DNA of 64,000 nt from Tilletia caries. Lineage: Eukaryota; Basidiomycota; Exobasidiomycetes; Tilletiales; Tilletiaceae. The translations under genes and the position numbers were made by a program. A model generated the notes under the pieces. It was not told where the DNA came from. It saw only the letters and a list, made by a program, of their open reading frames with translations, and did no database searches. Each line of letters starts with the position of its first letter. Positions within the stretch are counted from its first letter, which is position 1. The stretch lies in NCBI GenBank assembly GCA_032718865.1, contig JALUTQ010000035.1, positions 558,001 through 622,000 of the forward strand. Direction: 5' to 3'. Below are positions 23,190 to 33,061 of the stretch, piece by piece.

Positions 23190-23424
23190 ACTTGTTCCTC
23201 GCGCGAGGGTGCGCGAGATGTGTGCGAGCAGCCTGGATTAGAGGGATGTGTGAACCCCGCGCTGGGCCCCGCGCTGGGCTGTGCGAGGTCTAAGCTATCC
23301 CACGCACCCTGCGCTAGGTGTGTGCGATTGTGCAGAGCACAGACTCTCGCGCAGGGGGTGCGCTAGATGGTCTATCACTGGTCTATCACAGGTCTGCGCG
23401 AGAGACTAGCTTATCCCTGATGAG
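23190..23424. repeat. GCGCGAG-rich motif cluster, right side
   Basis: It contains CTCGCGCGAGGGTGCGCGAG, tandem CCCCGCGCTGGG, TCTCGCGCAGGGGGTGCGC and a duplicated GGTCTATCAC. It ends CCCTGATGAG at 23415-23424, matching the edge at 7618-7627. Confidence 0.6.
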
Positions 23425-24810
23425 TGTATCAATATAGCTCATCTACCTCCACGTCTCACACCGCCAGTAGTAGGCAGTATCTCACTTGGCGACGAATACA
23501 TAACGAACGATCCAGGGCGCATGCATATTAATTGTGGAGGATGTGGTCTTTGGGACGATGCTCGCTCTGTGGGGCGCCCATCGCTCATCGGTGAGATGTG
23601 AGAGCCCACGCAATGGCCTTTGCCGGCATCGCCTACGGTCGCTCATGCGCTCATGGTCCACGGAGCGCTGAGCTTTCGAGGCATTGATGCGATGGGGGTG
23701 GCACGGTCCGGTCCGCGGTTCGCTCGCTTTGACTGCGAAAGTTGCGGACTGCCAGCTCGGAAGATGTGCCGAAACCCACAAAGCGCGAGGTGCATCGTCC
23801 CGCCCCAAGTTTCTCTATCTAGGACCCACGGCCCACGGCCCACGTCTCCGGTCTCACGAGTACAGCAGAATGTACATGCGAGTCAATGCACGGCAGATAG
23901 ATAGACTATCTGTCCCACACTCCCACGTACACAGATGTCGGCTTGCTCAGCGCTGAGCGATCATTAATCGTTTGTCATCTCTTAGTGAGTAGTGAGTCCT
24001 CTCTACTACTACTGCGCCTATACTTCCATCGACCATCGTGATTCGTGCCAGGTCCCGCGCGAAGACATTCCCAATATGTCGCAGCATCGTTCGTCAATCG
24101 TCCCTTCATGCTTCATGCTTGCTTCATGCTGCTTCATCGATTCACCTGTGGCGATCGTGTCTCACCCGCTGATCCCAGACTGACCTCGTCAAATTTACAG
24201 GCTTCCCGCTTCAGGCCCTCGGGGCAACGGGGTCAAACACTATAGTCAAGCATCAGGCAGATGCACATATGAAGACGGCAAGACCTGGACGGCTGGACCT
24301 CTCGCTCCTACACTTTGGCCCCCTCTGGCATCATCTCAAGCGACAGCAGTCGGTTCTGACTTCAAGCTTCAAACCTTCAAGTAGCACCGAAAGCTCAAGC
24401 ACGTTGGCCAGCGAGCACACCCCAGCCCAGCTGTGGAACGATTGTCGATATTGCAGGGACCAAGAACTACATAAACCCCCCCTTGCCTTGGCCGTAGATA
24501 CCTAGGTATCCGCCCGTTCGAATTCAGGCCCCAAGCACAATTTGCCCACGGAGTCGCAACGTCGTCACTCGCAGCATCTTCACCTCTCCCCGCTCCGACT
24601 TCTGTAACGCTTCGCAGGTTTGCTTGGTACGCTTCGCCAGCTTTCCCGTCCTCCCATCAGACAATTCCTCGCACACAATCGGCTACTGTTGAGTCGCAGC
24701 TGTCAGGCGGCCATATACCCACGTCCCATCGCTCCCGAAGACCTCGCAGCCACAGCCCGTTTCAAGTTTGAGGCGGGGAAAAGTACCCAGAAGAAGCACA
24801 TCACGCGTCC
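23425..24810. other. intergenic, upstream of the Ser-rich gene
   Basis: No gene is supported. Short GCTTCATGC-type heptamer repeats lie at 24108-24140, the same word family as the satellites at 50.8 and 61.9 kb. Confidence 0.6.
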
Positions 24811-27182
24811 ATGGACAACGTTCAACCCTTTCCCGGTACCGCGCAGTCGGGCGAGCGCTTCGTCGACCGGACCAGCACCATTCCTACTTTCTTCTCCGAC
24901 AGAGATGGGCCAGGAACAGCAGCGGAAGCCGCTCAGGCCGCCGCACTAGCCCTCATCGCCGGTCGCAGCCTTTACCGTGCTCGCGATTTTCAAAGGATGA
25001 CCGAGCGCGAGGTTGCAGAACTTGAGCAGCTTCTTGGCAGCAAGCGCAGTGAGGCCTCCGAGGCAGTCCAAAGCGTCGAACGCCACAACGCCAGTTATCT
25101 CGAGTCGGTCAAGAAGGCGTTGCTGGCGGTCCACCTGATGGCGACAGAGGCTGGCTTAGACCCCGGCAGTGTCATTTCGAAGTCTCCTCCTGGTTCCGCG
25201 GCTGCTGATACATGGCCAACATCCGTTAGAGAAGAGGTGCAGAGTAGTGCTACTCTGATCCCGACTCCCACCCACCACGTTCCGAGCATACTCCCAGCGC
25301 CTGATACCCAGCAACCCTACGCAGAACGATCCACCCCTCCTTCTCCCAAGGCGAGCGTAGCCAGCCTCGCAGGCTCAACGCTAAGCCCGTACAGTCCTTC
25401 CAGCGAGGATGACAGCTCACGAGCATCTCTTCTCAGTTTCAACTCTACTGGACGCTCACGGGTGTCAAGCGTCGCCAGCTCAGCGCTGGCCCTCCCCTCG
25501 CGCAAGTCCAGCCTGAAGGGGGGATCGTCTATGACGGGAAAACCTCGTCCCCTGTCTGATTTATTCACTGCACAGCCGGCAGTAGACGAGTCAGGGGCTG
25601 TCGCTACGCTCTCATCGCCCTATCATCGCGAAGAGCCTTCTTCACAAAGGAGGTCTCGTGCCTCATCACATAACCCGACTCCCACAGCATCGGCTCTTTT
25701 CGACAGTCCTACCAGTCCTGTCGAAACCAATACACCGCTGCACAAGGATTGGCCTCGAGCTTCCGCTTTCCTTGTGGACAGTGGAGATTACAGCGACTCT
25801 CCCTCTCATGCGCCTCGGTCTTCCAGCTCTGGCTCCAGAAGAGGTTCTGTCAGCTCGCAAGCCACGACTTCGCTCACTGCACACCTACACACTCTCAAGA
25901 CGATACCTTCTATTCAGATACCGGAAGGAGCTGTCATGGGCGAGACTCTTGATTCGCCGTCAGCACGACGTGAGGACCTGCCGCCACTAATCCCGCCAAA
26001 GGGTCAAAGGGTCTCGCAGTTTCCGTCCATCTCGTCCATGGCCAGCGAAATGACTTTATCCGCCACCCAACCACAAGCAGGGGCCGCAACCGCACGCCAA
26101 CGCGCATATTCCTCCCAGGACGCGGCATTAAGTCCCGCTTTGACCCGAGTCCGTCCCCGCAAGGCGAATCAGGCGTCCGCTCGCAGGGTCAGTGGGCTCG
26201 AAGTAGAGGTCGTCAAATCGATACTGGCGATTGCACCACCAGTGCTCCAGCCATCGCCACGGTCGTCGGTACGGTTTGAAAAGCCAGTGGTCTCCTGGTC
26301 CACATCCTCGGCCAGAGACACAGTCGACTCTACCCCTCCCATCATGTTGTCCGACGCCAGTGCTTCCGACTCGCAGGGCCGAGCTTCGAAGGCAAGAGTA
26401 CGCACTAACTCCAACGTTCAGGAGCGGACCGAGACGACGAACGCAGACGAAGAAGGACAGTACCTCGAGGGCGAAGAGGGTGCGGAGCCGCGGCAAAAGC
26501 GGTTCGGACTTTCGATCAAGTCGATCGCTTCAGCTGATCGGGACGCTCAAAGTCATATGCGTTCACTGGTGAGTCATTCCCATCGAATTTTTCTCCCATC
26601 CTGCGGTTTTTCTTTGCCAGAGGCGAACATCTTGTGCTGATCTGCTCGTTTCTACACCGCGCTTTTTGTGCTGCTGCGCTGGGAAACAAAAAGTTGACAA
26701 TTGCGGCTCCAAGCAAATGTACGTGCGAAATTGGCTCCCCAAGGTATTCTGGATTTCTTTCCTGTGTTCCCTTGCGCAGCTCACTGACCTAGGTATTCCC
26801 CTTATTCACAGCCTCCCGAGGACGCCCTGTCGCTTCAGCGCGAGTCATGGTGAACGGCAAGAGCGGAACCGTCGTGCGTCCCTCGCGAAAAGACACCGAT
26901 GACGGCACCTGTGACGTCCGACTTGACGACGAAGGCAGCAGCGGCAAGGGCGGCCATGTCCTCTGCTCAATCCGCGCTCGGTCCGTCGACATTCTCGCGC
27001 CGGACACGGCCGGTGGACAGGCCTGTGTGGTCCTGGAGGGCCCCCGGAGGGGACTTGTGGGCGTCCTGAAGAATCTGGCGACCGCGCCGGATTCGAAGAT
27101 GAAGGATCCTTTGTGCTGGGTGTGGGATCCGAAGAGCTCCCAGTTGTTCTGCGTTCCGTTCCTTCATTTGGCCAGGGCGTGA
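24811..27182 (+). CDS. unrecognised Ser-rich protein, with a possible C-terminal KOW-like exon
   Basis: Exon 1 (24811-26568) encodes about 586 aa. It has a helical N-terminus (AAEAAQAAALALIAGRSLYRARDF, EVAELEQLLGSKRSEASE), then a long disordered Ser/Pro/Arg region rich in phosphorylation-like motifs (SRKSSLK, RRGSVSSQ) and a final charged segment (PRQKRFGLSIKSIASADRD). The donor GTGAGT is at 26569. A 3' block at 26812-27182 preserves a good frame (ARVMVNGKSGTVVRPSRKDT ... CDVRLDDEG, ACVVLEGPRRGLVGVL) that resembles KOW-type modules. Joining it needs a small internal exon; 26781-26793 is one phase-compatible candidate. If spliced directly to exon 1, the frame ends after 14 codons. So it may be one gene or two. 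No family is assigned. Confidence 0.6.
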
Positions 27183-27637
27183 ACACATCGTCAAGACGTA
27201 GGACCTTGACTCACTTGGACTTCCGCCGTTCGCCCGTCTTCACCGCTTCACCAACCAAAACGAGGGCGATCTCACCAACTCCTACACGGCCGCACATACA
27301 CATACACACACACACTCCTTTACTTTGCTCGCCAATTTCGGCTGCACCTTTCTTTCATTCACACACTCCTTTCGCTCGTTTGTTGGATTTTCTTGTATTT
27401 GCTTGTCGATCTTATGATTGTCCACCTTGAGTGAGACACCTCGACGGTTCGGCCACCCTTGGGTTGTGCAATAATATGTAGAGACCCTTGATCTGATTCT
27501 GACTTGCTTGTGGACCGTTCAAGATGGGTGGAAGCTAGAATGATACTCCATTCCGATAGGAAAGAGTCCTGCTGCCTGTAGATAGCTAATCTTTGACTTG
27601 ACAGATGAATAAGATTATCGAGGCACACTGACTGTCA
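27183..27637. other. intergenic between convergent genes
   Basis: There is a CA dinucleotide run at about 27296-27318. No coding signal. Confidence 0.6.
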
Positions 27638-28969
27638 TTAGATCAGGTCGAAGGGGAAGATGGGGACGGCAGGCGACAAGCTTGGGCACTGGAACGCCAC
27701 GTTGAAGATCTCGTTGCTGTCCGCATCGTAGACGTGCACCACGCCCTCGCTGTCCCCGAGGGACAGAAGGCTCGTCGATCCAGACGCGCCGGAGGCGGTG
27801 AAGGTAATGTCGGGAAGGGTCATCGTCGGCGCGTTGCTGGGCAGAGTCACGACCGCGTTGGAGCTCAGGGTTAGGATGGGCGAGGACAGACCGCCGGAGG
27901 GGATGCCGTTCAGGGTGGAGGGGCTGGCGTTGGTCGCCTGGAACGTGAGCTTGGTGACGTCCAGACTGAACTTGGCGGCCTAAGTACGATTCCATTGATT
28001 CAGAAAGGTAAGTGGGTGTGCACAGCGACTGTCGCGATCGCCGCTTGAATCAGGAGGAAGAATCTAACTCACGTTGCTGAAGCGGGTGGTGATCTGGTCG
28101 GTGAGCTGTTTGGTTAAATAAATGTTGCCTTGACCGCCGCTAATGGAGAACTGGCTGCCGGAGGCAACAGCCTGATTGTTCTTGCGAACACCGCCGACAG
28201 AGATACGGACGGGCCCGGCACCAAAGTTGGAGAACGAGCAGTTGTAGGTGTATCCAGTCACACCCGCCGTCGAGTTGATGGGGATGGTCGCAATTGCTCC
28301 ACCGCCGGTAGGGGTAACCGTCGTCGTCTTGCCCGTTCCGCCGGCGGCGACGTAAGCGAGCGAAGCAGGGCGGGCCTGGGCAGGGCAGCTCACGTTAGCA
28401 GTCAGGAAGGTGGGCTTGCCCGTCGCGTCGAAGGTCCGGATCGTAGCCGCGATATCACCGAAACTGAACACGATGTTGGACTTGGCCGTCGCGCCCTTGA
28501 ACGTTCCGACCTTGATCACACCACCCTTGCCGGGGACCTCGAGCACGGTGGGTCCGCCGGAAACGACGGGCGCGGAGGGGATCGGGATGGGCCCGGCCTC
28601 GGCAGCGTCCTTGAACGAGGGAGTCGCGCCCTTGGCATTGACGATGACCTTGGTGGCCGTGCCGTTGTAGAACCGTGCACCGAAACCATAGGCAAGGTTG
28701 TTGATCGAAGCGGGCACGATCAGACGCGTACCTGCGATCACGTTGAACGGCTGGCTCGCATTAACCCGGTTGGGCAGAATGGCGGAGACGCCGAAGAGGA
28801 TCTGCTGGTTCTTGAGGTTGAGACCGGTGGAGGTCACATTGCAGATGAGAGTGCTGTTGAGGGACCCCTTCTCGAACCCAGAGGTGGCAGCGCCGATGGA
28901 GAAGGGACCGTTGGTAGCGGCGGAGGCAGCGCCGGCCAGGGCGAGAACGGAAGCGATGGCGAACTTCAT
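27638..28969 (-). CDS. secreted protein, paralogue of the gene at 53917
   Basis: Model complement(join(27638..27979, 28073..28969)), 412 aa. The signal peptide is MKFAIASVLALAGAASA. The mature protein is rich in Thr/Ser/Gly/Ala with many N-glycosylation sites (NST, NVT, NGT). It seems to hold two beta-rich repeats, each opening with a Cys-bearing strand (LICNVTSTGLNLKN, YNCSFSNFGAGPV) and followed later by another Cys (NVSCPAQ, FQCPSLSP). It ends PIFPFDLI. I do not recognise a named family; it is likely extracellular or wall-associated. The 53917 paralogue has an extra intron at the Tyr-Asn junction that is absent here. Confidence 0.85.
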
Positions 28970-29672
28970 CTTCGAGCTGGAGAGAGAAAAAGTAGAAGGG
29001 TGGAGTGAAGACTGAGGGCCAGGGACAAGAGGGGGAAGGAAGTCAGTATAGGCTGGTCTGCTCTTTAAAGCCTGCAGTCAGGAAGGAAGCAGTCAGCTTG
29101 TCCTTGAAGTTAGCGACGGCGGAAGAGGGCCTGCAGCGATACCGACGGCCGAGCCTTGCAAGACAGCAGTGATGCAGTGATGGTTGGCGTGCGCGCCACT
29201 TCCTGCACGCTGCACGCATGCTGCTTTGTGTGGGGTGAGCGCTGGGCAGGTGGGCGCCGGGCGGTGAGCAGCGGCGATCAAGGAACCGGTCCTGAGCTGG
29301 AGGTGGAAAGATTTGGATCCGCAGAGCTATGAAACCCGGGGGGAGGCCATAAACTGTCAACATGTCTAATAAACTCGGTCCAGAGGAGATCTTCGATCTG
29401 CGGCCGGCACGCTATCGACTTCAACGCTTCGACTCCGAGGAGGCTCGTGCTGTTCCCGTCAACAAGTCGCCTTCCTTCCTTCACTTATCACCCGGCGAGA
29501 TACGACCGGGGTTGTTAAAGCCATGATCGATGATCTGCCATAGCGTATGTATCTTCCATTTGTGAATGTGCACTGAGAAGGTCTCCTCTACAACTCCATA
29601 CGCAACCCACGGCCGCTTGAGCCCCTTCTTTCGATCGAGAGGGGACAAAATGGTGCTACAATGCAGATGAAA
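28970..29672. other. intergenic
   Basis: Upstream region of the secreted-protein gene and 3' flank of the NUBPL-like gene. Nothing coding seen. Confidence 0.6.
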
Positions 29673-30918
29673 TCATGCTTTTGAATTGCTGCTGCCGTTG
29701 CTGGACGATACACCATCGAGTTCGTCCCAGATGCGCCGTGCCATTCGACCAATGACAGTGGTGCTGTCCAGAGCGTTGTCACTATCGTCCAGATTTGTCT
29801 GTGTCGGAGAAGCACTGTCGCCGGTAGCAGCCGAGAGTGGCAAGTTGAGGGTGAGGGGCGCGCCTTTCTCGCCTGCCTCGCACAGGGCTTGATCGATTGG
29901 GATCCGGCCGAGGACGGGGAGACCTGTGGCGCGAGCGAGGTCGTTGAAGGATGTCGGTGGGCCGAAGAGGTACGTTGGTTGGCTGTTGGGAGACGCTGCG
30001 GGCAGGTGGGACATGTTGAGAACAAGGCCGAGAATCTGTAATCGGGGGTAGGAAGAGGAAAATATAAGTGAGGCTCGATTCTATTCTGACAGTGCGAAGG
30101 AGGATGAGGCGCCTAGGACGTACGGGTGCACCGAGCTTGTTCCACATTGCAATGCCCTTGCGGGTGTCAGCCAGAGCGACTTTCTGCGGAGTGGATATGA
30201 CGACAACGCCATCGATGGGAGCGACGAGCTGAGCAAGGGAGAGATGGACGTCGCCTGTGCCCGGGGGTGTGTCGATGACGAGCAAGTCCAGGGGAGGCCC
30301 GTGTGATTCGGAGGTAGCGTTTTGGGATGACGGTGAGGAAGATGAGGAGGAAGAGAAGGTGGAGCGCCAGTCAACGTCGAAGAGGAGCTGTTGGACTGCC
30401 TTCATCACCATGAGGCCTCGCCACACAACGGGAGAGTCTTCGTTGGACGATGGCTGGGACTGAGGCGAGGATGACGACGACGAGGACGAGGAGGAAGCGG
30501 AGAGTGGCGGGGATGGAGGCAAGAGGAAGCCCATGCTCATGCACGGCATTCCATAATTGACGAGGGGCACAAGGGCATCCTCCGCAGTGGTTAAAGGAGC
30601 CCCAGCCCGATCGAGGTTCATCAGCTTCGGAATGCTGGGACCATAGATGTCGAGGTCGAGAATGCCGACCCGATTCGTCGGACCGCCGCCGTCGTTCTTC
30701 TGCGATCGCGGTGTACGGGCAAGAGCGGCGGCGAGATTGACGGTCAGGGTGGACTTGCCGACGCCCCCTTTTGCTGAGCTGACGATGAGGACCCTGTTGG
30801 CGTATGGGATCGGTCGTTTGGGCGGGGGTCCACTGCCTCGGCGTGGGATGGGAGGCGGGAGTGGGCGTGCTCCTGAGTGGGGCAGGGGCCGGAGTCGGAC
30901 CAGGGACGCGCGGATCAT
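29673..30918 (-). CDS. NUBPL/Ind1-like Mrp-family P-loop ATPase, mitochondrial
   Basis: Model complement(join(29673..30035, 30124..30918)), 385 aa. The N-terminus (MIRASLVRLRPLPHSGARPL) is basic and Ser/Arg-rich like a mitochondrial presequence. The P-loop is SSAKGGVGKSTLTVNLAAAL (deviant Walker A, KGGVGKST). Other Mrp motifs are GILDLDIYGPSIPKLM, VVWRGLMVMKAVQQLL, LLVIDTPPGTGDVHLSLAQL, VVVISTPQKVALADTRKGI and ILGLVLNMSHL. By family it would deliver [4Fe-4S] clusters to respiratory complex I. Oddities: two poly-Ser insertions (near codons 140-160 and 190-205), and the CPxC cluster-binding motif that normally follows NMS is absent (NMSHLPAASPNSQPTYLFG contains no Cys). No alternative splice in the sequence restores it. 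Confidence 0.9.
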
Positions 30919-31488
30919 CTTTCGTTTGTTGTGGGATGAAGGACAGAGGACGAGGAGGTCGAGAGAGTTGTGATTTGCTGTCTGGCTTTTCGTGAGGTGA
31001 CTGGCCCTAATGATGTATGATGTATGTACCCTTCAATTCGACCACGACCAGGCAAGGGGACTTTGTCTGCAGCAGAGAGTGTCGGGCAGAGAGCAGAAGT
31101 CAACGGCAAGAATTCCTTTTCATCATGAAGGTGAAGGCATTTGTATAAACTGTAGGGAAAGTAGGACGTCGTTCACCCACCGAGTTCGACCTCCAAGACT
31201 TACGATTAATGGCCGTGCAAGTTGGGAACCCAAGTGCGCGCTGTAGTACTCGCTTCTTAGCGTCTTACTTCCTCTCTCTGGATTGGAGACACTTGTTATG
31301 TAAATGCTTGATGCTTGACTCAACCTCAAAGGGCACTGAATAACGAAGTTCAAGGACTTTGCTCTGGGGGTGAGAGAGTGAAATTGTGCGCCACGTGGAA
31401 GCTCGGGATCGACTACTCTCGACTGCACAATGTTTCGGACACCCTCATTTTTTGATGGCGGATTTCATTCGCAGAGATTTTGAATTCG
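30919..31488. other. intergenic left of the nested transposons
   Basis: No gene is supported. It forms the original left flank of the 37246-41258 element. Confidence 0.6.
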
Positions 31489-31495
31489 TATGATC
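31489..31495. repeat. 7-bp target-site duplication, left copy (TATGATC)
   Basis: TATGATC is repeated at 41259-41265, immediately right of the element that starts at 37246. Its last five bases (TGATC, 31491-31495) are also the left target-site duplication of the Copia element; the right copy is at 37241-37245. Confidence 0.85.
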
Positions 31496-31791
31496 AGTTG
31501 TGAGACGGCACTGGCCACCGGCAGACACGGGGTGTCCGGGTGACTGGGAAGTGCCGGAGTGTCAAGCTGCTGTCCTATGTCCGCGTGGCAGCAGTGAGGG
31601 AAGAAGAAAATCTTTCGCGTTCACTCTGTACTTAGCTACCACTACCTTTTCTCAATCATACACCTGCTTCAGCTGGTAACAAGACTCATATTGCGCATAG
31701 CACCCATTCAACCATACAAGAAGGTGAGTGGGCGCGTCCCTTACCGTTGGAGTCCGGGCTGGGAGCTCACGCTCGACCCCTTCTCACAACT
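31496..31791 (+). repeat. left LTR of the Copia element
   Basis: 296 bp, starts AGTTGTGAGA and ends TCTCACAACT. It matches 36943-37240 except around 31606-31620. Confidence 0.95.
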
Positions 31792-31795
31792 GGTT

Positions 31796-33061
31796 ATGAG
31801 CCCAGATACTCGAAGTGCGCCCATCATGTCCTCAAACGAGCAAGCCACCGGATCCAGTCATCAGCGAGCCGACTCGTCTGCCTCGGGGACGCCTGAAGCG
31901 CAGGCCAGCCAGCTCGACATCGCGAACTTTGGTTCCTGGTTTGGTTCGCTCTCCGTGGAGGACAAGGCACGTGTTGCCAGCATGGCAATGAGCAGTCCGG
32001 AAGGAACTGGTCCCGTCGACAATGCCACGGGTCAGGCGGCGACGACTACGGCAGGTTCGGCTCTCCCTCCCCGTACTCATTCGGGTCTGGGTGTGCCGCC
32101 CTTGTCGGCATTCGTAGCGCCGCCCCCAGGGCCCCATGGCTCGGCGGTGTCATTCAATCCGTGGGTCAAGGCGGAGCCTGTTCATCAAGACCCTTATCCA
32201 GCTTATACGGAACGTCAGCACGGTCCCGAGACCTCTAGTGATCCGCACTACGTCCGCGGACCATTCGCCAATCAGCACCGTGCCGTAGGCGACATTCCGA
32301 AGCTGTGCGGACGCAAGAACTGGTTCTCCTGGAAGACCCTCTTCTTCTTTTCGATTCGACCCGTCAATGGCGCGATCGAGCACCTCACGAGCACGATCCC
32401 CAGCGACCAGTACTCATACTCTTTCGACATTCATGTCGGAGAGCTGCTGGTTCGCACCATGGCTCTGGACCAGCTCGGCCCAGTCATGATGCTCATGAGC
32501 ACAGGCGAGATGCGTGGATCGAAGCTCTACGAGAGCATTCGCAAGCCGTTCGAGCGCACCGACGCTGCGACGAGGGGACAGATTGAGTCCACGCTCACGG
32601 TACTCAAGCAAGGATCCCACACGGCTGCAGAGCTCAATCAGACTCTGACGCACCTGTTCGCCCAGGCACTCAACGCTGGCGTGTTCCTGGATGAAGAGCG
32701 CAAGATCCACTTCCTCTGCAAGTCGTTGCACCCCAAGTACGGACCATTCAACGGCCAGATCAACGCTATGGCTCGTCGCGGTTTGGTTCCGACTTACGAA
32801 GTGGCGATCGAGGACTTGTACGTGGAAGAAGGCCGACTCTGGCAAGAAGACGTCGAGTCACGCAAGGTCGACAGGAGCGCGCAAGCGTTTGCAGTCGCCT
32901 TGTATGGCGGAGCCCCTCAGCAGAACAGCGGTGGCCAGCAAGGATCGAAGAAGCAAGCCTTCAAAGGCAAGTGCTATCGATGCCAAAAGGTCGGGCACAA
33001 GCGATACAACTGCCCTAATCCTGCGGCAGATGGCGAAGCATCGGCGTCAAACAGCCAATAG
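31796..33061 (+). CDS. Copia Gag, ends at an in-frame TAG before pol
   Basis: ATG at 31796, or at 31826 (MSSNEQATGSS); about 411-421 aa. A long Ser/Ala/Pro N-terminus is followed by the Copia gag core (FSWKTLFFFSIRPVNGAIEH, AATRGQIESTLTVLKQGS, KIHFLCKSLHPKYG) and a CCHC zinc knuckle CYRCQKVGHKRYNC. The TAG at 33059-33061 is followed without frame change by the protease region, so Gag and Pol are separated only by this stop. Gag would form virus-like particles in the cytoplasm. Confidence 0.9.
   Translation: MSPDTRSAPIMSSNEQATGSSHQRADSSASGTPEAQASQLDIANFGSWFGSLSVEDKARVASMAMSSPEGTGPVDNATGQAATTTAGSALPPRTHSGLGVPPLSAFVAPPPGPHGSAVSFNPWVKAEPVHQDPYPAYTERQHGPETSSDPHYVRGPFANQHRAVGDIPKLCGRKNWFSWKTLFFFSIRPVNGAIEHLTSTIPSDQYSYSFDIHVGELLVRTMALDQLGPVMMLMSTGEMRGSKLYESIRKPFERTDAATRGQIESTLTVLKQGSHTAAELNQTLTHLFAQALNAGVFLDEERKIHFLCKSLHPKYGPFNGQINAMARRGLVPTYEVAIEDLYVEEGRLWQEDVESRKVDRSAQAFAVALYGGAPQQNSGGQQGSKKQAFKGKCYRCQKVGHKRYNCPNPAADGEASASNSQ

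Larger units (their letters stand above)
15130..23424 (+). mobile_element. decayed Tnp2/CACTA-like DNA transposon (inferred extent)
   Basis: The extent is inferred from the two GCGCGAG clusters (15130-15420 and 23190-23424) that bracket a Tnp2-type transposase (plus strand) and a convergent accessory ORF (minus strand). The right edge ends CCCTGATGAG. I could not find an exact matching left terminus or a target-site duplication, so the left end may be lost or disrupted by the MITE at 14433-15124. Confidence 0.5.
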
